Under the pieces are notes generated by a model, which was not told where the DNA came from, made no database searches, and saw only the letters and a list, made by a program, of their open reading frames with translations. Position numbers and translations under genes: made by a program. DNA of 64,000 bases from assembly GCA_016716565.1 (NCBI GenBank), contig JADJWC010000001.1, positions 1,240,001-1,304,000 of the forward strand. Reading direction: 5' to 3'. Below, in pieces: positions 46,082 through 56,103 of the stretch (its first letter is position 1; each line of letters starts with the position of its first letter). This DNA is from a bacterium. GTDB taxonomy: Bacteria > Bacteroidota > Ignavibacteria > Ignavibacteriales > Ignavibacteriaceae.

Positions 46082-46513
46082 ATGATCGTGAGACCGCCAA
46101 AAACTCCGGAAGAATTTCAGAGATACAGAGATTTACGGTGGAAAGTTTTGCGCGCTCCATTCAATCAGCCAAGAATAACTGAAAAAGATGATGCAGAGAC
46201 TAAAGATTTTCCGATAATGGTTTGCGAGTTAGATGGGATACCAATTGGAGTCGGCAGAGCTCATTTTATTGATGAAACAGAAGCACAAATCCGTTCAATA
46301 TCTGTTGAACCGGAGTGGGAAGGTAAAGGGATTGGATCAATCGTACTGAAAGAATTAGAAAAAATTGTGATTGAAAATGGAGCTAAAAGAATTATCATCC
46401 ATTCTCGTAATAGTGCAATTGAATTCTATAAAAAGAACGGATACAAAGAAGTAGAACCATCATATACTTTATTTGGAGAAATTGAACATACGCTGATGGA
46501 AAAAAAGATTTGA
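46082..46513 (+). CDS. GNAT family N-acetyltransferase
   Basis: A 143-residue GNAT protein. The acetyl-CoA loop is VEPEWEGKGIGSIVLKELE, and the C-terminal HSRNSAIEFYKKNGYKEV is typical. ATG 46082 is preferred over an adjoining TTG. It follows rmuC by 15 bases. The N-terminus (PPKTPEEFQRYRDLRW) resembles small acetyltransferases of unknown substrate. Confidence 0.85.
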   Translation: MIVRPPKTPEEFQRYRDLRWKVLRAPFNQPRITEKDDAETKDFPIMVCELDGIPIGVGRAHFIDETEAQIRSISVEPEWEGKGIGSIVLKELEKIVIENGAKRIIIHSRNSAIEFYKKNGYKEVEPSYTLFGEIEHTLMEKKI

Positions 46514-46518
46514 TTTTG

Positions 46519-46591
46519 TGGAGCTGATCGGGATCGAACCGACGACCTGTTCGTTGCGAACGAACCGCTCTCCCAGCTGAGCTACAGCCCC
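46519..46591 (-). tRNA. tRNA-Ala (anticodon CGC)
   Basis: A complete 73-base cloverleaf. The acceptor arm is GGGGCTG/CAGCTCC, the D arm GCTC/GAGC and the anticodon stem GTTCG/CGAAC. The loop TTCGCAA gives anticodon CGC, and the T arm GTCGG/CCGAT has loop TTCGATC. The discriminator is A, and CCA is not encoded. Its first 10 bases overlap the end of the EVE gene on the same strand. Confidence 0.95.
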
Positions 46592-47043
46592 ATCTTTAAA
46601 ATTTCATCCCACTCATTTTTTTCTACTGGCTGAATTGATAACCGCTGTCCTCGTTGAATTAGTTTCATACTTTTCAATTTCGGATTAGCTTTTATCTCAT
46701 CAAGTGTTACAGGCCTCTTAAATTCTTTTTCAAGTTTAATATCAACCATAAACCAGGTTGGATTTTTAGGATCAGTTTTTTCATCATAGTAATCGTTCTT
46801 TTTATCAAATTGTGTGTGATCTGCATATCCTTCTTTCACAACTTTACTATATCCAACAATTGCTAGTGGTTCAGTGCTGCTTTGATAAAACAGAACTCCA
46901 TCACCTTTTTTAATTTCATCACGAAGAAAATTTCTTGCCTGGTAATTTCTTATTCCATCCCAGAATGTAATTTGGTTCTTACTCCTCTTTAAATCATCCC
47001 AGGAAAATTCTGAAGGTTCGGATTTAAAAAGCCAATAATTCAC
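46582..47043 (-). CDS. EVE domain-containing protein
   Basis: A 153-residue EVE-domain protein (PUA-like fold). MNYWLFKSEPSEFSWDDL, TFWDGIRNYQARNFLR, KKGDGVLFYQS and PTWFMVDIKL are all family blocks. EVE domains bind modified nucleobases in DNA or RNA. The stop TAG is made by tRNA-Ala bases 8-10, and the last codons (ATG GGG CTG) use the tRNA's 5' end. The mRNA and tRNA therefore cannot both be intact products of one transcript. Confidence 0.92.
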   Translation of the reverse strand: MNYWLFKSEPSEFSWDDLKRSKNQITFWDGIRNYQARNFLRDEIKKGDGVLFYQSSTEPLAIVGYSKVVKEGYADHTQFDKKNDYYDEKTDPKNPTWFMVDIKLEKEFKRPVTLDEIKANPKLKSMKLIQRGQRLSIQPVEKNEWDEILKMGL

Positions 47044-47240
47044 TCTGATTCCCTGTTTATTATAATTTCTCTAATTTCTTAAAACAAAATATGTAGTAGA
47101 TCTATCTAATTCAATTGCTCCATTTTAAGAATACTTTGAAAAGTATTTTCACATTACTTATTGACTAATTCAGAAACCTCATATAAGTTATAACTATATT
47201 TTTGGTAAAAACTATTTCATCACCATTTAGGGAGTCAGCT

Positions 47241-50231
47241 ATGAAGAAAATTTTATTTCATTTATTATTTTTATCCGTTCTAAGCGGAATTAACTACGCT
47301 CAGAACTTCGATTGGCTATGGCAGAATCCGCTGCCTACTGGTGCCGATCATAACGATGCTGTAATACTTTCAGCAAACAAATTTCTGCTATTCGGTAACG
47401 GAAGTGCTGTGAGCTTATCTACAGATGCAGGAAATACCTGGTCAATTTCTTACTTCGATCCGCAGGCAAGGGATATTTATGATGTAATCTTTCCTGATCA
47501 GAATACTGGTTATGCTGTTGGTACTTTGGGATTGATTATGAAAACCACTGACGGAGGAGAAAACTGGGTAGTTCAAAATTCTGGATTAACAACTACACTC
47601 TGGGATGTGGATTTTATTAATACTAATGTTGGATATGCAGTAGGTAATTCAGGAAATATTTTAAAAACAACCGATGGTGGAACTAACTGGTCTATATCAA
47701 CTTATGGAACGACTGCCATTTACAAAGTTCATTATGTAAACGACACTCTTATTTTTTTGGGATCTGCAAGTTCAACAACCGGAAGACTACTCCGCTCAAC
47801 CAATGGAGGATCTTCATGGGATAACATAACTGCAAATATCACTGGTCTTGATGGAACTGTACGTGGTCTTCATTTTTTTGATGCTGATACAGGTTGGATT
47901 TCAAATAGCACTGGAAAAATATTTAAAACTACAAATGGCGGTGCTTCAGGTGGAATTATATATGACATTGGTTCATCAACAACCATATATGAAGTTAAAT
48001 TCCTTGATGCAAGTGATGGTTATGCACTTACAACAGCCGGAAGAGTTCTTAAAACTACAAATGGCGGAACAAGCTGGGATCTCATTCAAACTGATGCCAA
48101 TGAAAATTTGTTCGGCCTGGGAATTCTTGGTGTTAATTCAGAAGCTGCAACTCCCGTACTAATCGGAGGCGACGTTGGTCAGATAGTTGTATCTCTTGAT
48201 GATGGGGCAACATGGCAGAGAAAAAATACTTCTTTGACAAATGAGATCCTTCATCGTTTATCATTTCCAACTGAATCAACCGGATATGTGGTTGGAGGAA
48301 GCATAACTACCGGTAATTCTTATGGTGATATTTTAAAGACAACCGACAGCGGTGTGACCTGGACTAATCTCACTTTTGACCCCGGATACAGAACTTATTC
48401 TGTTTTCTTCCTTGATGAAAATACAGGTTATATCGGTACTCAAGGTCCTACCGGTGTTTATAAAACAACAAATGGCGGAGCCGACTGGGCACAACTGAAC
48501 ACAGGTACAGGAACTGCCTCAAACATAGTATATGATATTAAATTTTATGATCAGAATCTTGGATTCGCAATGTATTCAAGTGGACAGGTTGCAAGAACAA
48601 CAAATGCTGGTGTTAACTGGACACCCGTTTCAGCCGGATGGGGAAGTGCCGCCGGTTATGAAATATTTATCGTGGACTCAAATATAATTTATCTCTGTGG
48701 TGGTGGAAACCGGTTCAGCAAATCGACGAATGGTGGTGTTTCCTTCACTCAGATTGGAAGCCTTGGTACAGTAACTTTTTATTCAATGCACTTCTTCGAT
48801 GAGAACAATGGTTTCATCGCAGGAAGTGGTGGAAAACTCTTTAAAACAACAAATGGCGGAACTAATTTTACTGAAATACAAATGCCAACCACTGCTACTC
48901 TTTATACAATCCGATTTCTCACCAATGATTTTGGTTTAATGGCTGGTGCAAGCGGTTTTGCATATTACACTACCGATGGCGGTACAAATTGGACACCTAC
49001 TCAAATGTACCTGGGTACAACACAAACAATCAGAGATATCCGTTTTGCTGGTACAAAAGTTTGGGCAGTTGGAACTGACGGAACAATTCTCAGTGGCAAT
49101 GTTGGTAATTCATCAACATTCCAATTATCAGTTAATGTTGCTGATGGCTGGAATATGGTATCGATACCTGGATTGCATCCAGTAGATCAGAATGTAGGTA
49201 CGTGGTGGGCATATAGAGTAGCAGGCTCACAGGTATTCAAGTATCAAGGTGGATATACACAAGTAACCACAGCAACCCCGGGAGAGGGATACTGGATGAA
49301 ACAAGATGGAGCCAGAGTATATAACACAGGAGACGAATGGCCATCAGGAGGAATACAGATAGTACCACACGCACCACTAGCAGGAAATTCAGGCTGGAAT
49401 ATGATAGGTGGATATGAGCTAAGTGTAACAGCAGCCAACGTAACCACAGTTCCAGGTGGATTGCAGAGTGGCCCAATCTTCAAGTATTCAGGCGGATACA
49501 CCGCAGCCACGACAATAGATCCGGGATATGGATACTGGATAAAGCTGACAGGTGCAGGACAAATAATCATACCCGAGACAATGGCAAAGAGATCTATAAC
49601 TGAATATTTTCCTGAAGATTGGGGAAAAATAATAATCTCCGACGCGACAGGTTCAAACTACACACTATATTCTGTTAAAGGTAAAGTTGATCTGAGCCAA
49701 TATGATTTACCACCGACACCACCGGCAGGAATGTTCGACATCAGATTTAACAGTGGAAGGATAGCAGAAGATATAAACAGTTCGATAAAGGCGATAGATA
49801 TGAGTGGAGTAACATATCCATTGACGGTAAGAGTGGAAGGAATGAATATTAGGTTGATGGATGAAAGCGGGAAGATGGTGAATGTAAATCTGAAAGATGG
49901 AGAAGATGTACTGATTGATAATTTTACGATTAACAAACTAATTGTAAGCGGAGAAATGTTACCGACAATCTACTCATTAGAGCAGAACTATCCGAATCCA
50001 TTCAACCCAAGCACGGTGATAGAGTTCTCATTACCGGAAGATGTAAGCAATGTGAAGTTGACAATCTATAATATGCTAGGTGAGAAAGTTACCGATATTG
50101 TAAATACATCTTTGAAGGCAGGAAAGTATCAATATCAATGGAACGCAAAGAACGTTGCAACCGGAATGTATATTTACGAATTACGCACGGACAAATTTGT
50201 TTCCGTGAAGAAGATGCTTTTGCTTAAATAA
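47241..50231 (+). CDS. Secreted YCF48/BNR-repeat protein with T9SS sorting domain
   Basis: A 996-residue exported protein. The signal peptide is KKILFHLLFLSVLSGINYA, supported by GGGAG 6 bases before ATG 47241. About twelve YCF48/BNR-like repeats (KTTDGGENW, KTTNGGTSW) run to about residue 620. Next comes a duplicated region with GGYTxxTxxxPGxGYW, then the T9SS domain with NYPNPFNPSTVIEFS and KVTDI/ATGMYIYEL. It is probably outer-membrane-attached or released. The role is unknown. Confidence 0.9.
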   Translation: MKKILFHLLFLSVLSGINYAQNFDWLWQNPLPTGADHNDAVILSANKFLLFGNGSAVSLSTDAGNTWSISYFDPQARDIYDVIFPDQNTGYAVGTLGLIMKTTDGGENWVVQNSGLTTTLWDVDFINTNVGYAVGNSGNILKTTDGGTNWSISTYGTTAIYKVHYVNDTLIFLGSASSTTGRLLRSTNGGSSWDNITANITGLDGTVRGLHFFDADTGWISNSTGKIFKTTNGGASGGIIYDIGSSTTIYEVKFLDASDGYALTTAGRVLKTTNGGTSWDLIQTDANENLFGLGILGVNSEAATPVLIGGDVGQIVVSLDDGATWQRKNTSLTNEILHRLSFPTESTGYVVGGSITTGNSYGDILKTTDSGVTWTNLTFDPGYRTYSVFFLDENTGYIGTQGPTGVYKTTNGGADWAQLNTGTGTASNIVYDIKFYDQNLGFAMYSSGQVARTTNAGVNWTPVSAGWGSAAGYEIFIVDSNIIYLCGGGNRFSKSTNGGVSFTQIGSLGTVTFYSMHFFDENNGFIAGSGGKLFKTTNGGTNFTEIQMPTTATLYTIRFLTNDFGLMAGASGFAYYTTDGGTNWTPTQMYLGTTQTIRDIRFAGTKVWAVGTDGTILSGNVGNSSTFQLSVNVADGWNMVSIPGLHPVDQNVGTWWAYRVAGSQVFKYQGGYTQVTTATPGEGYWMKQDGARVYNTGDEWPSGGIQIVPHAPLAGNSGWNMIGGYELSVTAANVTTVPGGLQSGPIFKYSGGYTAATTIDPGYGYWIKLTGAGQIIIPETMAKRSITEYFPEDWGKIIISDATGSNYTLYSVKGKVDLSQYDLPPTPPAGMFDIRFNSGRIAEDINSSIKAIDMSGVTYPLTVRVEGMNIRLMDESGKMVNVNLKDGEDVLIDNFTINKLIVSGEMLPTIYSLEQNYPNPFNPSTVIEFSLPEDVSNVKLTIYNMLGEKVTDIVNTSLKAGKYQYQWNAKNVATGMYIYELRTDKFVSVKKMLLLK

Positions 50232-50256
50232 TTCTAAGAATCATCGGTTAAATTTC

Positions 50257-50283
50257 AGGCGGTCTTCAGGCCGCCTTTTTTTG
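50257..50283 (+). terminator. Intrinsic terminator after T9SS gene
   Basis: AGGCGG-TCTTCAGG-CCGCCT (50257-50276) is a GC-rich stem followed directly by eight T residues. It lies 26 bases after the stop codon. Confidence 0.88.
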
Positions 50284-50635
50284 TAACGTCAAGCAGGTTG
50301 GTTTACTGCAGGGATTAATAAAAAAGCTATATAAGTATCTATTCTATTAGGTTTTTTACTTGTGCCATCTATTCAATCAGATCATCCGGAATGCGGCCCC
50401 TTTCTGTTAATACTTGGCTATCAGCAATTAATCTTAACTATATGAATGCTTGTTTCTTATTTTTAATGGATTAAATTTAAACTAATAAAAAAGGAAAAAT
50501 TCTGGAGAAGAGGGTAATCACATCTGAATTTCTTCCTATGCCCCGCTTAGATTACGACCTCATAGGGAGAAAACAATCCACAAAACCCAACAGGGCACTT
50601 CGGTTAACTGCAATATTTTTTATCAGGAGGGAAAA
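50284..50635. other. Intergenic stretch before a frameshifted T9SS gene
   Basis: About 350 bases without an acceptable ORF. The only clear feature is a strong ribosome site (CAGGAGGG) just before the ATG at 50636. No convincing promoter or riboswitch was seen. Confidence 0.5.
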
Positions 50636-51803
50636 ATGAAAGCAGAAATATTATTGTTATAGCTTGTGTTTTTATTGAAGTTAATGCACAGAGACCTGCA
50701 AACATTGAAATACCAATAACTATTTTTGATAACTCTGGTTTGTCAAATAATTCCCGTGTCTTAACTTGTGGAATTGATACTTTGGCAACAGATTCAATTG
50801 ATTCGTTTCTTGGAGAATATTGGTTGTTCTGTCCCTTCGATATTGGGGGAAGTAATACCGACTGCATTCCTTATGATCATTTTGAAGCCGTTCTTGATAT
50901 ACCGGTTGAACCAGACCCCAATTCTTTTGAGTTTGGAAGCTGGAAAGATTTCAGATATGGAACAATTCCGTTTTCAGGCACAAGAACTTATAAGATTTGT
51001 TGTCAGGCATATAGTATCGCAACGGCGATATATATCTCCTGGGATTTCCCAGAATGTGTAACCGGTTTATTACAAGATGGTCTTGGCGGACTAATATTTA
51101 ATTATCAAATGCCAGATTCAGGAACATATACTAATCCTCATTTACTACAACTTGGTTTTATAGGGATAAATTTAGTGTTGACTTATCAAAATCTATTTCT
51201 GTTGAGCTTACTTCATTCACAGCTTCAATTTTACAAAATGAAAAAGCAGTTCAGTTGAATTGGACAACAGTAACGGAAACGAACAACTCTGGGTTTGAGG
51301 TAGAACGGGCTTCGTCAAGGACTACGCCCCGTCAAGAAGGTTGGGAGTCGATTGGTTTTGTTCCGGGATTTGGAACTACAATAGAACCAAAATCTTATTC
51401 TTTCACTGATGAGAATGTTTCGACTGGAACTTACAAATACAGATTAAAGCAAATTGATTTTGATGGAAGCTTTGAATTTTCAAATGAAATAGAAATTGAA
51501 GTTGATTTTACTCCAAAGGAATTTGTGCTGTATCAGAATTACCCTAATCCGTTTAATCCATCAACCACGATCAAGTTTACTGTAACATCTGTCATTGCGA
51601 GCGGAGCGAAGCAATCTCAATTCGTAACTCTGAAAGTTTATGATATTATTGGCAGCGAAGTCGCAACACTAGTTAATGAAGAAAAACAACCCGGAGTTTA
51701 TGAAGTTGAGTTCGATGCTTCATCACTTGCGTCGGGAATGTATCTGTATAAACTTCAGGCTGGCACATATGTTCAAATAAAGAAAATGGTTTTGATGAAG
51801 TAA
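50636..51803 (+). pseudogene. T9SS-secreted protein gene with two single-base frameshifts
   Basis: As given, the ATG 50636 frame stops after nine codons. Adding one A in the AAA at 50639-50641 restores MKSRNIIVIACVFIEVNAQ, a perfect signal peptide joined to the long frame. A second missing base, best placed in the GGG at 51163-51165, joins that frame to VELTSFTAS and the T9SS domain (NYPNPFNPSTTIKF). The restored product has about 389 residues. A family A repeat is inserted in frame in the sorting domain (VIASGAKQS, 51592-51618). Either a pseudogene or sequence errors. Confidence 0.75.
51592..51618 (+). repeat. Repeat family A copy inside a T9SS sorting domain
   Basis: GTCATTGCGAG-CGGAGCGAAGCAATCT is the left part of the family A element at 216-253. 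It is read as VIASGAKQS between the TTIKFTV and FVTLKVYD strands, and the frame is preserved. Confidence 0.7.
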
Positions 51804-51825
51804 ATTCAGAATATTATGAGTCAAG

Positions 51826-51856
51826 GGGCAGCATTATCAAATGCTGCCCTTTTTTA
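51826..51856 (+). terminator. Intrinsic terminator
   Basis: GGGCAGCATT-ATCA-AATGCTGCCC (51826-51849) is a perfect 10-base-pair stem with a tetraloop, followed by a run of T residues. Confidence 0.92.
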
Positions 51857-51934
51857 TTGGTACTGTTAAAATACCTGTATTTCTGCCCGCAAGAATTTAT
51901 ATTTGCAGTCAATTGAATTGCCATTACTTATTAA

Positions 51935-52594
51935 ATGAAATACCTCATAATAATATTATTTATAGTGACTAACTATCTGGATCTTCCTGCTCAAAGTAAG
52001 GATGGTTTTCAAATCGCACGATTAAAATATCAGGGTGGTGGTGATTGGTACAACGATCCATCTGCGGAAGTGAATCTTCTTAACTTTATTCAGCAGAATA
52101 CAAATATTAAAGTTGATGCGCGTTACCAGTTTGTTGATCTTTCATCTGACGAAATTTTTTCTTATCCGTTTTTGTTCATGACAGGCCACGGCAATATCGT
52201 TTTTTCAAAAGATGAAGTTTACCGTTTGCGGACTTATCTGGAGAATGGCGGCTTTCTTTATATAGATGATGATTATGGACTTGATAATGCAGTTCGCCGG
52301 GAAATGAAAAAAGTTTTTCCGCAGGATGATTTTGTTGAGCTTCCGTTCAGTTACGGACTCTATCATTCATTTTACAAGTTTGAAGATGGTCCGCCTAAAA
52401 CGCACGAGCACGATAAAAATACTCCGAGAGGATTTGGTATTATTTTAAATAACAGATTAGCAGTTTATTATACTTATGAATCGAATCCCAGTGATGGCTG
52501 GGCAGATGCGGAAGTTCATGATGATCCTCCCGAAAAAAGAGAAGAAGCTTTGAAGTTCGGGACTAACATAGTAGTATGGGCATTATCTCAATAA
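51935..52594 (+). CDS. DUF4159 domain-containing protein
   Basis: A 219-residue protein with a signal peptide (YLIIILFIVTNYLDLPAQ) and a DUF4159 domain. It contains ARLKYQGGGDWYNDPSAEVN, FLFMTGHGNI, and GGFLYIDDDYG. DUF4159 has a class I glutamine-amidotransferase-like fold and usually sits beside BatA/DUF4175/MoxR genes in Bacteroidota. It ends 3 bases before the DUF4175 gene, so they are one operon. The biochemical role is unknown. Confidence 0.85.
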   Translation: MKYLIIILFIVTNYLDLPAQSKDGFQIARLKYQGGGDWYNDPSAEVNLLNFIQQNTNIKVDARYQFVDLSSDEIFSYPFLFMTGHGNIVFSKDEVYRLRTYLENGGFLYIDDDYGLDNAVRREMKKVFPQDDFVELPFSYGLYHSFYKFEDGPPKTHEHDKNTPRGFGIILNNRLAVYYTYESNPSDGWADAEVHDDPPEKREEALKFGTNIVVWALSQ

Positions 52595-52597
52595 AGC

Positions 52598-55500
52598 ATG
52601 GGAACTGATTCAAAATATTATCTTGAAATTTTAAAGAAGCTTGAAGGTTTCATCAGGAAGGACTATTTGCAGTTTCTTCTTTTTGGAGTTCAGGCTTTCG
52701 TTGCTGCCGTACTTATTAATTTTACTTTCTATTCTTTCCTCGAATTGATTGCAAATTTCAATTCATCAGTGCGGACGGTTCTATTCATTCTTTTTCTACT
52801 TGTTGCATTCGGGTTACTATTTTTCTTTCTGATAAAACCATTTGCTAAATACATCGGAAAAATCAGGAAAGAAAATTACTTTGATGCTGCAATAAAAGTC
52901 GGGACAAAATTCCCAGATGTGAAAGATGAACTCATCAACTCAATGCAGCTGGTTTCCGAAAATGAAAAGGGAATTCTTTATTCACCGTATCTGATTGATG
53001 CCGCTTTCAGGAATGTTTACGAGCGGGTTAAAAATTTAAACTTTCAATCGATAATAAATTTTGAAAGAACAAAAAAGGTTCTGCCTTATTTTGCGGTGAT
53101 TACAATTTTCTGCCTGATAATGATTTTGTTTGTTCCCGGATTAAATGCAGCTTCATTCAGACTGTTAAATTTCGATAAAGAATTTATTCCACCACCAAAA
53201 TTTATTTTTGAAATCAATCCCGGCAATAAAGAAATAACAAAAGGTGATGGAGTAGACATTTCGATCAAAGTTAAAGGCTCAACACCGAAGTTGCTTCAGC
53301 TTTTAATTCGCAAAGAGGAAGAAGCCGATTTTCTTAAACAGCAATTGCTCCCTGATTCATCAGGAAATTATTCATTTGCAATTAACTCAGTGAAGAGTTC
53401 CTTCAAATATTTTGCTGATGCCGATGGTGTTGAAAGTGAAGTGTTCGAGATTGTTGTGATTGACAGACCAATTGTTAAAACTCTTGAGTTGGAAATTATA
53501 TCACCTTCTTATTCCAAAATTCCAAAAGTTGTTCAAAAAGATAATGGTAATATCCAGGCGTTAACCGGAAGCAGAGTGAATTTGAAAATTTCTTCAACTA
53601 AAAAACTCAAAGAAGCAAAAATTGAATTTGGTGATTCTTCTATTGTTAATTTGAATGTTGACGGCGAATCTGTTTCAGGAAATTTTTTCGTTAAGAAAGA
53701 TAATAGCTATCAAATAAAACTTATGGATGAGAATGGCAACAATAATCTTTCTCCAATAACCTACTCAGTAAAAGCTCTTTATGATGCTTTCCCTGTGATT
53801 GAACTAATTTCCCCAAATCAAAATACAAGTCTGTCAAATGATAATAGGGTCCCACTTGTTGCAAAAGCTTCAGATGATTATGGATTTTCAAAATTAGTAT
53901 TGAATTACAGATTGTCTGCTTCAAAATACGAAACGCCTCAGATTGATTTCAGTTCAATTGAAATTCCTGTTGATAAATCAAAGCTCGAAATAAATATCAA
54001 CTACGTCTGGAACCTAACCCAGATGTATCTTGCTGTGGATGATGTTGTTACCTACTACCTTGAGATTTTTGATAACGATAATGTGAACGGACCTAAATCT
54101 GCCAGAACTCAGACTTTAACAGTTCGTGTTCCCTCACTTGATGAAATCCTTAACGAAGCGGATCAACTGCAGGCACAGAGCGAAACAGATCTTGAAGAAA
54201 TACTTAAAGATGCAGAAGAACTGAAGAAAACTCTCGATGAAATCGATAAGGAGCTGAAAAAGGATGATCCGAAATTAAGCTGGGAAGAGAAACAAAAAAT
54301 TGAAAACGCACTTGAGAAATATCAGGAGCTGCAGGATAAAGTTGATAAAGTAAATGATCAGCTTGGAGATATGAAACAAAATCTTCAGGAGAATAATTTG
54401 CTCTCAAAAGAAACGATGGAAAAGTATATGGAGCTACAGAAACTGATGGATGAAATGACCAGCGATGAGATGAAAAAAGCAATGGAAAGACTCCAGAATG
54501 TTCTAAAAGATATGAACAGGAATATGACGCAGGAACAACTCCAGAATATGAAAATGGATGAAGAAAGGTTTAAGAAAAGCATCGAACGAACACTTAATTT
54601 ATTAAAGAGAATTCAAGTTGAACAAAAGATGGATGAGCTGCTTAAACGTACAGAGGAATTAACTGAAAAGCAGGAAAACCTTTCTGAACAAACTGAACAA
54701 AGCGATCCTTCAAATCAAAAAGAAAATGAAAACCTTAGCAAGAAGCAGGATGAGATAACAAAAGATTTGGAAAAACTTAAGAAAGAAATGCAGGATCTCG
54801 AAAAGAAAATGGGTGAAATACCTGATATGCCTCAGGAGGAAATGGAAGAGATGATGGAGGAATTTGAACAGCAGCAGAACCAGCAGTTATCTGATCAGGC
54901 TTCGCAGGATATTCAGCAGAATAAAAAGCAGAAAGCTAAACAGAACCAGCAGATGCTTTCGCAAAATATGAAACAGATGAAACAAAAAATGCAGCAGATG
55001 AAAGATTCGATGATGCAGCAAAGCCAGATGCAGACATTTACAGATATGATGAAAATTCTTGATAATATTCTTTCGCTATCAAAAAACAGGAAGATTTAAA
55101 ACGTGAAGCAGAAAACCTTGATCCAAATTCTTCAAGGCTCGATGATTTAGCAAAAGAAGAGAATAACCTTTCTAACAATTTGAATAACATCATGCAGCAG
55201 ATGTCTGATCTATCGCAGAAAACATTTGCAATCAGTCCGGAAATGGGCAAGTCACTCGGTGACGCAAAGAAACAGATGGAAGGATCTGTTCAATCAATGA
55301 AAAGCAGAAATGGTATGGTGGCTTCCAACCAGCAGGGTGAAGCAATGAAGTCGTTGAACGAAGCCGCAATGATGATGAAAAATTCCATGGAATCAATGAT
55401 GCAAGGTGGAAGTGGACAGGGAGGAATGATGTCGTTAATGCAGCAATTGCAGCAGATGTCCGGTGATCAGATGAATCTTAATAATCTCACACAAATGCTT

Positions 55501-55989
55501 CAGAAGATGCAGCAAGGAGGGCTAACTCCACAGCAGCAAATGGAAATGCAAAGACTTTCACAGCAGCAGCAGTTGATACAAAAATCACTTGAGCAGTTGA
55601 ACCAGGAAGCGAAAATCTCCGGTCAGTCACAAAAACTTCCTGCGGATCTTGATGAAATTTCGAGAAGGATGCAGGAAGTAATAACAGATATGCAAGGTCA
55701 GAAACTGGATGATGAACTTCTGCAAAAGCAGGAAAACATACTCAGTAAGCTGCTTGATGCACAAAAGTCAATCAATGAACGAGATTATGAAAAAGAAAGA
55801 GAATCCAGATCAGGTGAAACCGTCCGCAGAAATCAGCCGCCCGAATTAAATCTCTCTTCACCAAATGCTTTAAATAAAATTCGCGATGAATTAAATAAGG
55901 CTGTTAAAGAAGGTTACTCGAGAGATTATGAAGAATTAATAAGAAAATATTATGAAATTCTTCAGAATGAAGATTTACAGAAACAATAG
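52598..55989 (+). pseudogene. DUF4175 family protein gene, frameshifted at an A-run
   Basis: The first part (52598-55099) has two N-terminal membrane helices, a large exported region and a long Gln/Met/Lys-rich coiled coil ending SLSKNRKI. The continuing frame from about 55081 reads SKKQEDLKREAENL and runs through EENNLSNNLNNIMQQM to 55989. One A missing from the six-A run at 55081-55086 explains the break. The run forms the in-phase heptamer A-AAA-AAC, a known -1 slippage site. Programmed frameshifting is therefore possible, though a sequence error is simpler. The joined product has about 1130 residues. Confidence 0.8.
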
Positions 55990-56103
55990 ATTAAGTTTAA
56001 TTTATCAGCTACCTTCTCACACTACGATTTGAGTTTCTAATTTTGTGCAGGATTTAATTTTTTAGGTTAAATCTGCATATCTTTGAGAAGTCAAATTTCA
56101 CCA

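Noticed and set aside
49237..49570. Minus-strand ORFs within the T9SS gene
   Set aside because: They are shadows of the duplicated GGYT-PGxGYW region of the plus-strand gene.
54150..55700. Gln/Met-rich tandem codons considered as a DNA satellite
   Set aside because: The repetition is at the protein level (coiled coil of DUF4175), with varied codons.
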